This document shows, one piece after another, positions 1 through 7,446 of a DNA stretch of 42,760 nucleotides; the stretch's first letter is position 1; every line of letters begins with the position of its first letter. The stretch covers positions 1 to 42,760 of the forward strand of contig JAKJBW010000017.1 of NCBI GenBank assembly GCA_022706785.1, given 5' to 3'. Under the pieces are notes generated by a model. That model was not told the DNA's origin and searched no databases. It saw nothing but the letters and a program-made list of their open reading frames with translations. Made by a program: the position numbers and the translations under genes. Source of the DNA: Bacillota bacterium. GTDB lineage: Bacteria > Bacillota > Clostridia > UBA1381 > UMGS1253.

Positions 1-1
1 T

Positions 2-1327
2 GTCGTTGTGCTGGAGGCGGAACGCACAGCCGCAGGAATCACCAAAAACACCACCGCCAAAATCACGTCCCAGCACAGCCTGATCTATGATGAGCTGATC
101 AAAGCTTTCGGCGGTGAAAAAACGGCTATGTATGCCGCCGCCAACGAACAGGCTGTGTGCCAATACAGAAAGATGGTGCGGGAAAATAAAATCGATTGCG
201 ATTTTGAGGATACCAGCGCCTTTGTTTATACAAAAGACGACCCGGACAAAATTGAACGGGAGGTAAGGGCGGCGCAAAGCCTTGGGATAGAGGCCTGCGT
301 CGCCTCGGACACCGAGCTGCCATTCCCCGTTGCCGCTGCGGCTCAATTTAACAATCAAGCGCAGTTTAATCCGCTGAAATTTATAAAGGAAATATCCAAA
401 AATCTCACCATATATGAGCAGACCATGGCAAAGCAGATAGAGGACCGCACAGTTTTCACAGACCACGCCAAGGTGCATGCCGATAAAATCATTGTCGCTA
501 CGCATTATCCTTTCATCAACGCGCCCGGCTACTACTTTCTGCGGCTGTATCAGCAGCGTTCCTATGTGCTTGCGCTCAAAAACGCCGCAAAACTATCCGG
601 GATGTATATTGACGCTGACACCGACAGCGGCTATTCGCTGCGCAGCTACGGTGATTATCTGCTTTTTGGCGGCGAGGGCCACAAAACCGGGAAAAATCAC
701 GGCGGCGGGCACTATGAACGGTTGGCCAACGCCGCCAAAGCATACTATCCGCAGGCGGAAGTATGCTATAAGTGGTCAGCTCAGGACTGCATGAGCTTAG
801 ACGCCGTGCCCTATATCGGACAATACAGCACATCTACCCCGGACCTTCTGGTGGCAACCGGATTCAATAAGTGGGGCATGACCGGTTCCATGGCGGCCGC
901 CATGATCTTAACCGACAGCATAACAGGAACGTATAATCCCAATCAGGAAATCTTTTCGCCGCAGCGCTTTCAGATAACCGCCTCAGTAAAAACCCTTGCC
1001 CAAAACACCCTTGAGGCGGCCAAAGGTCTTTCCCGGACCGCGCTTCATATTCCCGGCACTGCCGCTGCCGATATCCCGGCGGGCCACGGCGGCATTGTAA
1101 CGTTTGAGGGACATAAATTCGGCGTATATAAATCCGAAAACGGAGAGCTCTTTGTGGTGGACCCCAAATGCACGCACCTGGGGTGTGAGCTCGCGTGGAA
1201 TCCTGATGAGCTTTCGTGGGATTGCCCATGCCACGGCTCACGCTTTGACTACAAAGGCAATCTGATCGACAATCCCGCCATGAAAGGACTTTCGTATAAT
1301 GAAGAATACGGCAAGACCATACTTTGA
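2..1327 (+). CDS. FAD-dependent oxidoreductase with C-terminal Rieske [2Fe-2S] domain (5' truncated)
   Basis: The reading frame is open from the window edge, so the N-terminus, including the expected GxGxxG FAD loop, lies outside. The visible protein opens with the strand VVVLEAERTAAGITKNTTAK, the acidic end of a Rossmann beta-alpha-beta unit as in the DAO/glycine-oxidase flavoprotein fold. The flavoprotein part fills about the first 340 residues. The last 75 residues are a Rieske domain: CTHLGC (first Cys near residue 388, counting from the GTG at position 8) and CPCHGS (near 406). These supply the CxH and CxxH cluster ligands plus the two extra cysteines that form a disulfide in bc/b6f-type Rieske proteins. 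The architecture matches Bacillus YhfW-type proteins, whose substrate is unknown. Its stop overlaps the next gene by 29 nt, which suggests translational coupling. The fold call is firm; the reaction is unknown. Confidence 0.88.
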   Translation, partial: VVVLEAERTAAGITKNTTAKITSQHSLIYDELIKAFGGEKTAMYAAANEQAVCQYRKMVRENKIDCDFEDTSAFVYTKDDPDKIEREVRAAQSLGIEACVASDTELPFPVAAAAQFNNQAQFNPLKFIKEISKNLTIYEQTMAKQIEDRTVFTDHAKVHADKIIVATHYPFINAPGYYFLRLYQQRSYVLALKNAAKLSGMYIDADTDSGYSLRSYGDYLLFGGEGHKTGKNHGGGHYERLANAAKAYYPQAEVCYKWSAQDCMSLDAVPYIGQYSTSTPDLLVATGFNKWGMTGSMAAAMILTDSITGTYNPNQEIFSPQRFQITASVKTLAQNTLEAAKGLSRTALHIPGTAAADIPAGHGGIVTFEGHKFGVYKSENGELFVVDPKCTHLGCELAWNPDELSWDCPCHGSRFDYKGNLIDNPAMKGLSYNEEYGKTIL

Positions 1328-2180
1328 AGGCTGGTATCTGAAGCATCAGGCAAAAGACCATGTGGTGTGCTTTATACCGGGCACCCACACGGAGCCTTCC
1401 GGCAGACAGTCCGCCTTTGTTCAGGTTATCACCGGGCGCGCGTCGTATCATATCCGCTATCCCTATGCCCAGTTCTGTACCGATAACAAAAGGTTTTCTA
1501 TAAGGATTGGCGGGAATTGTTTTTCTGAGGACGGCATTTGTGTGGATATCAAAACGCCTGAACTGACCATGCGCGGCAAAATAGACTACGGCGGCTTTAC
1601 CCCTATTGGCTATGACGCTATGGGACCATTTCGGTACATGCCGTTTATGGAGTGCCGACACGGCGTGCTGAGCATGCGGCACAGCCTTTCGGGCCGTCTC
1701 CTCATCAATGATAAGTGGGTTGACTTTGACAACGGCACCGGATACATTGAAAAGGATTCAGGCCGCTCCTTTCCGGGCAGCTACTTCTGGCTGCAGTGCA
1801 ATCATTTTGATGGACAGGATGCCGCAATCGTGGTATCCGCAGCCACAATCCCGCTTGGCGGCTTTGGGTTTAACGGCTGCTTGTGCTTTGTTTTGGCAAA
1901 CGGCAGGCAGTACCGGCTCGCCACTTACAACGGCGCCAAAATCACAGACGCCGGCGAAAGCTTTATTGCCATAACCAAGGGCAACTACCGCCTTGAAGCC
2001 GCAGCGGTTTCACCCGGCAACGGCTTTGCGCTTGCCGCGCCAATACGTGGTGAGATGGTACGCAGTATAAATGAAACGCCGTCATGCCAAGTCGAATTTA
2101 CGCTATATGAAAAAGGCAGGCGTTTGTTTGAGGGGATTGGCAGACACGCCAGCCTTGAAGCTGCCGGAAAGCTCATTTAG
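1299..2180 (+). CDS. Tocopherol cyclase-like protein
   Basis: A 293-residue protein starting at an ATG inside the end of the Rieske gene, with AAAGGA about 11 nt upstream. The N-terminal ARPYFEGWYLKHQ is the hallmark of the tocopherol cyclase-like family (Pfam Tocopherol_cycl). The later GTGYIEKDSGRSFPGSYFW and LQCNHF segments fit the same family. Plant and cyanobacterial members (VTE1) cyclise a prenylated quinol. Bacillota homologues have no established substrate, and a tocopherol pathway is not expected in an anaerobe. I see no signal peptide or membrane helix. The 29-nt overlap with the flavin/Rieske gene suggests that the two act on a common, possibly lipid or quinone-like, substrate, but that is inference. 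Family membership is likely; enzymatic activity is not shown. Confidence 0.75.
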   Translation: MKNTARPYFEGWYLKHQAKDHVVCFIPGTHTEPSGRQSAFVQVITGRASYHIRYPYAQFCTDNKRFSIRIGGNCFSEDGICVDIKTPELTMRGKIDYGGFTPIGYDAMGPFRYMPFMECRHGVLSMRHSLSGRLLINDKWVDFDNGTGYIEKDSGRSFPGSYFWLQCNHFDGQDAAIVVSAATIPLGGFGFNGCLCFVLANGRQYRLATYNGAKITDAGESFIAITKGNYRLEAAAVSPGNGFALAAPIRGEMVRSINETPSCQVEFTLYEKGRRLFEGIGRHASLEAAGKLI

Positions 2181-2234
2181 GGCTTATTTTTTCGGGTTTT
2201 GTCCGGCATATTGCACACATCGCGCAAATAAGGC

Positions 2235-2264
2235 TTGACAATACAAGCTTTGCCGGAGTATACT
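2235..2264 (+). promoter_or_regulatory. SigA-type promoter of the aroF-pheA leader
   Basis: A perfect -35 TTGACA (2235-2240) and a -10 TATACT (2259-2264) are separated by 18 nt. Transcription would start near 2271, giving an untranslated leader of about 435 nt before aroF. It is the only convincing promoter between the tocopherol-cyclase-like gene and aroF. Confidence 0.8.
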
Positions 2265-2292
2265 GTAACAAAGAATCATTTGCATTATTGCG

Positions 2293-2329
2293 AGGCTGTA
2301 TAGTTTGAAAATGCCTTTCAAACTAGCCT
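2293..2329 (+). promoter_or_regulatory. Hairpin at the 5' end of the aroF leader RNA
   Basis: TAGTTTGAAA (2301-2310) pairs perfectly with TTTCAAACTA (2316-2325) across a 5-nt loop. AGGC (2293-2296) and GCCT (2326-2329) extend it past a 4-nt bulge. It lies about 20-30 nt after the predicted transcription start. No T-rich tail follows, so it is not a terminator. It may stabilise the 5' end or form part of a larger regulatory fold. Confidence 0.5.
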
Positions 2330-2342
2330 TACGCGAAATTGA

Positions 2343-2475
2343 TTGCGCCGCCGATATTTTCGCCCAAGGGCGAAACGGCAATGCGCAAAAAATGCTCTTA
2401 TCATTCCCTGCCCTGCGGACAAGAGCATTTCAAATATTGTTTTGTGCCGACGCAGGGCGGCGAAATGGAGCATTT
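2343..2475 (+). promoter_or_regulatory. Structured leader RNA upstream of the Phe-rich ORF, with a possible pseudoknot
   Basis: Three pairings are visible. First, a long hairpin spans 2343-2388: TTGCGC/GCGCAA outside, GCCG/CGGC in the middle, TTTCGCCC/GGGCGAAA inside. Second, AAATGCTCTT (2390-2399) pairs perfectly with AAGAGCATTT (2421-2430). Third, GCCCTGCG in the loop of that hairpin (2410-2417) is complementary to CGCAGGGC (2451-2458), which would make an H-type pseudoknot. GAGCATTT occurs twice, at 2423-2430 and at 2468-2475. The second copy includes the Shine-Dalgarno GGAG of the leader ORF, so AAATGCTC (2390-2397) could pair with either. I know no riboswitch class that matches. The pairings are seen in the sequence; a regulatory role is inferred. 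Confidence 0.45.
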
Positions 2476-2477
2476 TT

Positions 2478-2597
2478 ATGGTCATGCAGAAAAGCACGTT
2501 ATGGAATTCTTTCTTCGGCTTTAGCTTTAGCTTTTATTTTAGCTACGGCTTTTTGCCGATGAAAAAATTTAATAACAGGCCTTGTCTGGGTGAATGA
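2478..2597 (+). CDS. Phe-rich leader peptide of the aroF-pheA attenuator
   Basis: A 39-codon ORF (ATG 2478-2480, TGA 2595-2597) with GGAG at 2467-2470, seven nt before the start. Residues 12-25 read FFGFSFSFYFSYGF, seven Phe and two Tyr in fourteen codons (2511-2552), and one more Phe follows at residue 31. This resembles the enteric pheL leader, where ribosomes stall on Phe codons when charged tRNA-Phe is scarce. It sits between a strong promoter and an intrinsic terminator directly ahead of DAHP synthase and prephenate dehydratase. The ribosome leaving the stop codon would cover 2576-2582, the segment able to block the terminator. The composition and position make chance unlikely. Function as an attenuator peptide is inferred. 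Confidence 0.8.
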   Translation: MVMQKSTLWNSFFGFSFSFYFSYGFLPMKKFNNRPCLGE

Positions 2598-2656
2598 ATA
2601 AACAGATAACGTAAATTTTAAGAAGAGGCCTGAATGTATCAGGCCTCTTTTATTTT
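2576..2656 (+). terminator. Attenuator: competing antiterminator and intrinsic terminator before aroF
   Basis: The terminator has a perfect 11-bp stem, AAGAGGCCTGA (2623-2633) with TCAGGCCTCTT (2639-2649), a 5-nt loop ATGTA and a T-rich tail to about 2656. It ends 50 nt before the aroF start codon, so it stands between the promoter and the gene. CAGGCCT (2576-2582), within the last codons of the Phe-rich ORF, is complementary to AGGCCTG (2626-2632) in the left arm of the stem. The two structures exclude each other. The Phe codons end at 2552, so a ribosome stalled there would leave 2576-2582 free. A ribosome at the stop codon would mask it and let the terminator form. Confidence 0.8.
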
Positions 2657-2705
2657 ATACATATACCAGCTGTCAGCATACACAAAAATTAAAGGGGGAT
2701 TTAAA

Positions 2706-3755
2706 ATGGTTATTATATTCAAACCATCGGCAAGCAAACAAGAGATTTTAAAAGTCAAAACCTATGTGGAAAGCCTTGGCAACATTACCGCCCAGCCCAT
2801 AGAGGGCCAGAGCACCACCATCCTCGGTCTGGTCGGCGACACGGCTTCTATAGATGCGGAAGCCATTAACCTTTATGACTGTGTCGACCGCATTATGAAG
2901 GTGGCTGAAGCCTACAAAAAGGCAAACCGCAAGTTTCATCCCGACAATACGGTGATTGATGTGCGCGGACGCAAAATCGGCGGAAATGAAATCGCTATTA
3001 TCGCCGGTCCATGCTCGGTTGAGTCGCAGGAGCAGATAGACGAGGTGGCGGGCAAGGTGTGCGCTTATGGCGCAGGCCTGCTTCGCGGCGGGGCTTACAA
3101 GCCCCGGACCTCACCCTACGCGTTTCAGGGCATGGGGCCCCAAGGCCTGGAGCTTTTATATGCGGCGGGCAAAAAATACGATATGCCTGTTGTGAGCGAG
3201 ATCATGCACCCCAACCATCTCGACATATTCCTGGAAAAAGTGGATATCATTCAGGTGGGCGCACGCAATATGCAAAACTTTGAACTGCTCAAAGAACTCG
3301 GAAGAATCCAAAAACCCATCCTTCTAAAAAGAGGATTTGCGGCCACTATTGAAGAACTTTTAATGTCGGCGGAATATATTCTGGCGGAGGGCAATCCGAA
3401 CGTCATTTTGTGTGAGCGCGGCATACGCACCTTTGAGCCCTCGACCAGAAATTCGCTTGATTTAAGCAGTATCCCCATTATAAAGCGCAACTCCCACCTG
3501 CCGGTCATTGTCGACCCGTCCCACGCCACAGGGCTGTGGTGGATGGTTGAGCCTATGAGCAAGGCGGCGATCGCCGCCGGCGCCGACGGGCTGATCATAG
3601 AGGTACACAACAATCCCCAAATGGCTAAGTGCGACGGTCAGCAGTCCATCACGCCCGCCTCCTTCGAGGAGCTGTTAAAAAAGCTTTGCGTGATCGCACA
3701 GGTGGAAGGCCGCGAGATCAAAAATTGGGCGGCGCCCACCGGCACGCCGCAGTAA
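2706..3755 (+). CDS. aroF: 3-deoxy-7-phosphoheptulonate (DAHP) synthase
   Basis: First enzyme of the shikimate pathway, joining phosphoenolpyruvate and erythrose 4-phosphate. The start is ATG 2706, preceded by AAAGGGGG, giving 349 residues. An in-frame ATG at 2634 is rejected because it lies in the terminator loop and has no ribosome-binding site. Residues 1-70 form a ferredoxin-like N-terminal domain of the kind that carries feedback control in the Thermotoga-type (type I-beta) enzyme. The TIM barrel shows AGPCSVES, RGGAYKPRTSPYAFQG, RGFAATIEE, CERGIRTFEPSTRNSLDLS, VDPSHATG and EVHNNP, which hold the PEP, metal and phosphate ligands. It is followed 87 nt later by pheA, consistent with a Phe/Tyr-directed operon under the upstream attenuator. 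The length is normal for the family. Confidence 0.95.
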   Translation: MVIIFKPSASKQEILKVKTYVESLGNITAQPIEGQSTTILGLVGDTASIDAEAINLYDCVDRIMKVAEAYKKANRKFHPDNTVIDVRGRKIGGNEIAIIAGPCSVESQEQIDEVAGKVCAYGAGLLRGGAYKPRTSPYAFQGMGPQGLELLYAAGKKYDMPVVSEIMHPNHLDIFLEKVDIIQVGARNMQNFELLKELGRIQKPILLKRGFAATIEELLMSAEYILAEGNPNVILCERGIRTFEPSTRNSLDLSSIPIIKRNSHLPVIVDPSHATGLWWMVEPMSKAAIAAGADGLIIEVHNNPQMAKCDGQQSITPASFEELLKKLCVIAQVEGREIKNWAAPTGTPQ

Positions 3756-3842
3756 TTGCGGCAGGCGTTTTAGCGCCTTATCCGGAAATCGGGTACGACG
3801 CGGATTTACCAAACAAAAAACTGTATTTAGTGAGGTTAGACA

Positions 3843-4961
3843 ATGAGCAGGAACATTGAGGATATCAGAAAGGACATCAACGCTTTAGACGCGCAAATCT
3901 TAAAAAGCTTTGAGCGACGGATGGAACTTGTACAGCAGGTAGCGGCGTATAAGGCCGAACGCGGCCTTGCTGTGCTGGATGAGGCAAGGGAGAGGGCGCT
4001 GCTTGAGCGTATCGGGAAAATGACCGAAAATGAAAAATATGCTCCCTTTGCACAGCGTCTTTTTACAGAGCTTATGCGTTATTCAAGGGAGCTTCAGCAG
4101 GCGCTTTTAACCGGCGATGCGCATAGTGTACAGCGTGTACGCCCCAAGGTAGTCTATCAGGGAATAGCGGGCTCATACGGTGAGGAGGCCGCATTGGGCT
4201 ACTTCGGCGAAGATGTGGACGCTCAAAGCGTTTCGGTATTTTCGGAGGTGTTCGACGCAGTGATGTCGGGCGGCGCCGATTTCGGGGTGCTGCCGATAGA
4301 GAATTCCTCTACGGGCGGCATAGGCGATGTGTATGATCTTTTCTGCTCATACCGCTGCTCCATTGCGGGCGAATATATCCTGCCCATACGCCATAACCTG
4401 CTGGGCTGCCCCGGTGCACGGCAAAACGATATTACCCAGGTATACTCCCATCCGCAGGGCTTTGAGCAGTGCAGCTCATTTCTAAAACATCATCCCGACT
4501 GGCAGCTGGTTCCCTACCACAACACCGCCATAAGCGCAAAATTTGTGGCCCAGCAGAGTGAACTTTGCATGGCTGCCATCGCCTCTCAGCGTGCCGCCAA
4601 GATCTACGGCCTTTCGGTACTTGCGCAAAACGTCAACAACAATTATAATAACTATACCCGCTTTGTCATCATCGCCAAAGAGGCCTCGGCGTGCGCCGAT
4701 GCCGACAAGGTATCGGTGATGTTCCAGCTGCCCCACAAGCAGGGTCAGCTGTATAAGATCATTTCACATTTTGCGGCACTGGGCGTAAACATGCTCAAGA
4801 TCGAGTCACGCCCCATCCCAAACCAAAGCTGGGAGTATAACTTTTATGTCGACTTTGAAGGCCGTATGTCGGAAGATGATACAGGCAGGCTGCTCGAAAA
4901 GCTAAAAGCGGACACCGATTCCTTTACCCTTTTGGGCAACTACAAGTCGGCAAGCAATTGA
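3843..4961 (+). CDS. pheA: Bifunctional chorismate mutase / prephenate dehydratase (P-protein)
   Basis: A 372-residue protein converting chorismate to prephenate and then to phenylpyruvate, the committed route to phenylalanine. Residues 1-90 are an AroQ-type all-helical chorismate mutase (IRKDINALDAQI, then RMELVQQVAAYK). Residues about 100-280 are the prephenate dehydratase, starting YQGIAGSYGEEAA and ending with the NNYTRF signature that carries the catalytic Thr-Arg-Phe. Residues about 285-365 are an ACT domain with GQLYKIISHFAALGVNM and the ESRP Phe-binding motif, so allosteric inhibition by Phe is expected. The start has GTGAGG 7 nt upstream. Together with aroF it explains a Phe-sensing leader. 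Confidence 0.95.
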   Translation: MSRNIEDIRKDINALDAQILKSFERRMELVQQVAAYKAERGLAVLDEARERALLERIGKMTENEKYAPFAQRLFTELMRYSRELQQALLTGDAHSVQRVRPKVVYQGIAGSYGEEAALGYFGEDVDAQSVSVFSEVFDAVMSGGADFGVLPIENSSTGGIGDVYDLFCSYRCSIAGEYILPIRHNLLGCPGARQNDITQVYSHPQGFEQCSSFLKHHPDWQLVPYHNTAISAKFVAQQSELCMAAIASQRAAKIYGLSVLAQNVNNNYNNYTRFVIIAKEASACADADKVSVMFQLPHKQGQLYKIISHFAALGVNMLKIESRPIPNQSWEYNFYVDFEGRMSEDDTGRLLEKLKADTDSFTLLGNYKSASN

Positions 4962-5010
4962 CAGCACGGCTAAATCAGCAATGTACAAGCAAAGAACAGG
5001 AGACGGCACA

Positions 5011-5982
5011 ATGGATTGGATTCAGGTTACCATACAAACAGCCACCGCCGGCATAGAAGCTGTCAGCGGGCGGTTGTACCAGCTCGGTATCAACGGGCTG
5101 GAGATTGAGGACGCGCAGGATTTCAATGATTTTTTAGAAAACAGCACACAAAGCTGGGACTATGTCGACGACGCGCTCATGCAGAGGGCGTCATCCCCCA
5201 CGCTGGTCCGGCTGTATCTGCCCGACGATATGGGCGGCGCCCAGACGCTCGTCGAAATAAAGTCTACTCTGCACACGCTTGCCGCACAGGATCCGGATCA
5301 TATATTCGGGCCACTCACGGTCAGCCTTGCAGGTCTGTCCGAGCAGGACTGGGCCGAAAACTGGAAGCAATACTACAAGCCGCTTAAAATCGGCGAAAGG
5401 ATTTTGATCAAGCCAGAATGGGAGGATGCAGGCGACACCGAAGGCAGGACTGTATTTGAAATCAATCCCGGTATGAGCTTCGGCACCGGAACACATGAAA
5501 GCACACAGCTCTGCATTGAAAACCTGGAAAAAATCATAACGCCGGATGCCGATGTGCTTGACCTCGGCTGCGGCAGCGGCATACTCTCCGTCATTGCGCT
5601 GCTTCTGGGCGCAGGCCATGCCGTCGCTGTGGACATCGACCCGAATGCCGCCCGTATCGCAGGCGAAAATGCGGCAAAAAACCATATTGCCTCCGACAGA
5701 TATATTACGCTTTCAGGCGATATCCTCTCAGATGAGCGTCTGCGAAATAAAATCGCTCAGCAAAAATACGACATCGTGCTTGCCAATATCGTAGCCGACG
5801 TCATCATCGCGCTTGCCCCTTCGGTGAAGGCTTTTTTGAAGCCGGACGCTGCATTCATATGCTCGGGGATCATTTCAGACAGGCTGGAGGATGTTAAGGA
5901 AGTCATGGCCGCAGGCGGCCTGATTATCAATAAAATTGAAACAAAGGGCGACTGGGCAGCGATAGTGGCAGGGGCGGTTTAA
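5011..5982 (+). CDS. prmA: Ribosomal protein L11 methyltransferase
   Basis: SAM-dependent enzyme that methylates ribosomal protein L11. The start is taken at ATG 5011 because AGGAGA lies 8 nt before it, giving 323 residues. The in-frame ATG at 4981 has no such site. The N-terminal third is the L11-recognition domain (MDWIQVTIQTATAGIEAVSG). The C-terminal Rossmann methyltransferase shows VLDLGCGSGILSVIALLLGA (SAM loop), AVDIDPNA (acidic ribose ligand) and VLANIVADVI, the PrmA variant of motif IV. It follows pheA by 49 nt and precedes rsmE by 28 nt, so it is probably in the same transcript. prmA-rsmE adjacency is common in Bacillota. Confidence 0.93.
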   Translation: MDWIQVTIQTATAGIEAVSGRLYQLGINGLEIEDAQDFNDFLENSTQSWDYVDDALMQRASSPTLVRLYLPDDMGGAQTLVEIKSTLHTLAAQDPDHIFGPLTVSLAGLSEQDWAENWKQYYKPLKIGERILIKPEWEDAGDTEGRTVFEINPGMSFGTGTHESTQLCIENLEKIITPDADVLDLGCGSGILSVIALLLGAGHAVAVDIDPNAARIAGENAAKNHIASDRYITLSGDILSDERLRNKIAQQKYDIVLANIVADVIIALAPSVKAFLKPDAAFICSGIISDRLEDVKEVMAAGGLIINKIETKGDWAAIVAGAV

Positions 5983-6010
5983 TATTTTTTTTCGAAAGCA
6001 GGCGAGGCCA

Positions 6011-6757
6011 ATGCCGCGTTTTTTTGTGGATGCGGACAATATTGAAAACGACAGCATAACCATAACCGGCGATGACGCGCACCATATCGCCAGGGTTTTG
6101 CGTATGCACACAGGCGATACGCTGACGGTATGCGATAAAAATGGTACGGACTTTGACACTGTAATAACCGCCCTGGGCGGCAATACTGTGCAAACAAAAA
6201 TTCTGTCGTCCGCGCCGGCGCGCACCGAACCGCCCGTATGCGTAACCTTGTTTCAGGCGCTGCCCAAGGCGGCGAAGATGGAAAACATCATTCAAAAATG
6301 CACTGAGCTTGGAATTTATAAAATTATCCCTTGCATTGCGTCGCGATGTGTTGTAAAATTAGACGATGCCAGGGATGCTTTAAAAAAGACGGCGCGTTGG
6401 CAGGCCATAAGCGAGCAGGCAGCAAAGCAGTGCGGCAGGGGGATTATCCCCGAAATATCTGAGCCGGTAACCTTTGATGAGGCGCTGCAGTCGCTTAAAG
6501 CGTATGATGTCTGTTTTGCGGCATATGAGCAGGAAACAACCGGCAGCTTAAGGCAGGTGCTGAAAAACGCCGGCCCGCCAACAACGGCGGCTTTCCTTAT
6601 CGGACCCGAAGGCGGGCTTGCGCCTGAGGAAGCCGGAGCTTTGAGGCAAAACGGTATCCCTGCCGTGACCTTAGGCCCGCGTATTTTGCGGACAGAAACC
6701 GCAGGGGCGGCGGTCCTTGCCATGCTGATGTACGAAATTGGGGATGTCAATCCCTGA
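6011..6757 (+). CDS. rsmE: 16S rRNA (uracil-1498-N3)-methyltransferase
   Basis: A 248-residue SPOUT-class methyltransferase that modifies U1498 of 16S rRNA. The N-terminal PUA-like part contains DDAHHIARVLRMHTGD, the usual RsmE opening. The C-terminal trefoil-knot region shows IIQKCTELGI, IGPEGGLAPEEAGAL and TLGPRILRTETAGAAVLAML, which form the knotted SAM pocket and are close to the family consensus. It directly follows prmA, so this is a pair of translation-apparatus methyltransferases. The length matches the family. No odd residues noted. Confidence 0.95.
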   Translation: MPRFFVDADNIENDSITITGDDAHHIARVLRMHTGDTLTVCDKNGTDFDTVITALGGNTVQTKILSSAPARTEPPVCVTLFQALPKAAKMENIIQKCTELGIYKIIPCIASRCVVKLDDARDALKKTARWQAISEQAAKQCGRGIIPEISEPVTFDEALQSLKAYDVCFAAYEQETTGSLRQVLKNAGPPTTAAFLIGPEGGLAPEEAGALRQNGIPAVTLGPRILRTETAGAAVLAMLMYEIGDVNP

Positions 6758-6798
6758 TCAAAATAATTACAGCGCATTATAAGGAGGTTTCATAACCA

Positions 6799-7314
6799 AT
6801 GTCCAAAACCGATTGGAAAAATACGCCAAAAAAACTGAAGGAAGAGAAGCTCACAAACCGTGTTCTGATTAATTTCGGATACATCCTGCTCGGATATGTG
6901 CTTCTGTGGATTTTTTATCTTTATGCGACCGGCCGTATGAGTATACAGCTGCTTACCTCGTATCCCATTGTTATGCTGTGCATTTTAATCCTTTTTCTGG
7001 CCGGTATGGCCGCCTGCTATTTGCTGGCCAAACGCGAGCCGGGACTGAAAAACTACGGCCATATGCTTTTAGGCGTATCTGCTGCGGTGTTTTATCTGAA
7101 CTTTGCGTTTTACACACGCTGGCTTGCACCCACAGCGCTTCCCGGCCCGTTGGCATCGTTTGTTTCATTCGTGAAAAACACAGCCAAATCATACTCTGTG
7201 GTTGCGATCCTGATGCTGGTTTATCTGGTTTTTATGATCGTCTATAACAGCTTCATTCTATATAAAAATCCCGCCAAAACAGCGCAGTCCAAAAAAAAGA
7301 GCAAAAAGCAGTAA
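6799..7314 (+). CDS. Hypothetical four-helix membrane protein
   Basis: 171 residues with AAGGAGG 11 nt before the ATG, so expression is likely. It has a charged N-terminus (residues 1-22), then four hydrophobic segments at about 25-43, 53-73, 86-105 and 133-153, and a Lys/Ser-rich tail KKKSKKQ. I do not recognise the family. It is the last gene of the plus-strand run before a strong terminator, 41 nt after rsmE. Topology would put both ends in the cytoplasm by the positive-inside rule. No catalytic motif is visible. Confidence 0.75.
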   Translation: MSKTDWKNTPKKLKEEKLTNRVLINFGYILLGYVLLWIFYLYATGRMSIQLLTSYPIVMLCILILFLAGMAACYLLAKREPGLKNYGHMLLGVSAAVFYLNFAFYTRWLAPTALPGPLASFVSFVKNTAKSYSVVAILMLVYLVFMIVYNSFILYKNPAKTAQSKKKSKKQ

Positions 7315-7374
7315 TTTTGTTTTATCGCTATAGGGTTCCCGTGCGTTATCTTTCAATACCATCTGACGCAAGTA

Positions 7375-7416
7375 AAAAGCTGCACAGGAAAACGGCTGTT
7401 TTCCTGCGCAGCTTTT
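7375..7416. terminator. Strong bidirectional terminator
   Basis: AAAAGCTGC (7375-7383) and CAGGAAAAC (7385-7393) pair with GTTTTCCTG (7398-7406) and GCAGCTTTT (7408-7416), an 18-bp stem with one A-C mismatch and a GGCT loop. It sits between convergent genes, and the A/T flanks supply a U tract on both strands. Confidence 0.9.
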
Positions 7417-7446
7417 GTGCGCTGTCCGTTCAACAAAATAATAGGG

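Noticed and set aside
864-1682. 272-residue minus-strand ORF
   Set aside because: It is the mirror of the Rieske and tocopherol-cyclase-like genes. Its composition is Arg/Pro/Cys-rich and no family is recognisable.
2305-2562. 85-residue ORF on the plus strand in the aroF leader, and a 61-residue one at 2339-2524
   Set aside because: No ribosome-binding site and no recognisable family. They cross the strong RNA hairpins and overlap the leader peptide in other frames.
2181-2705. T-box riboswitch ahead of aroF
   Set aside because: The conserved T-box antiterminator sequence (TGGNACCGCG type) is absent. The leader has a translated Phe-rich ORF instead.
2634-2705. Upstream ATG extension of aroF
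   Set aside because: It lies in the terminator loop and has no Shine-Dalgarno. ATG 2706 has AAAGGGGG and fits the family start.
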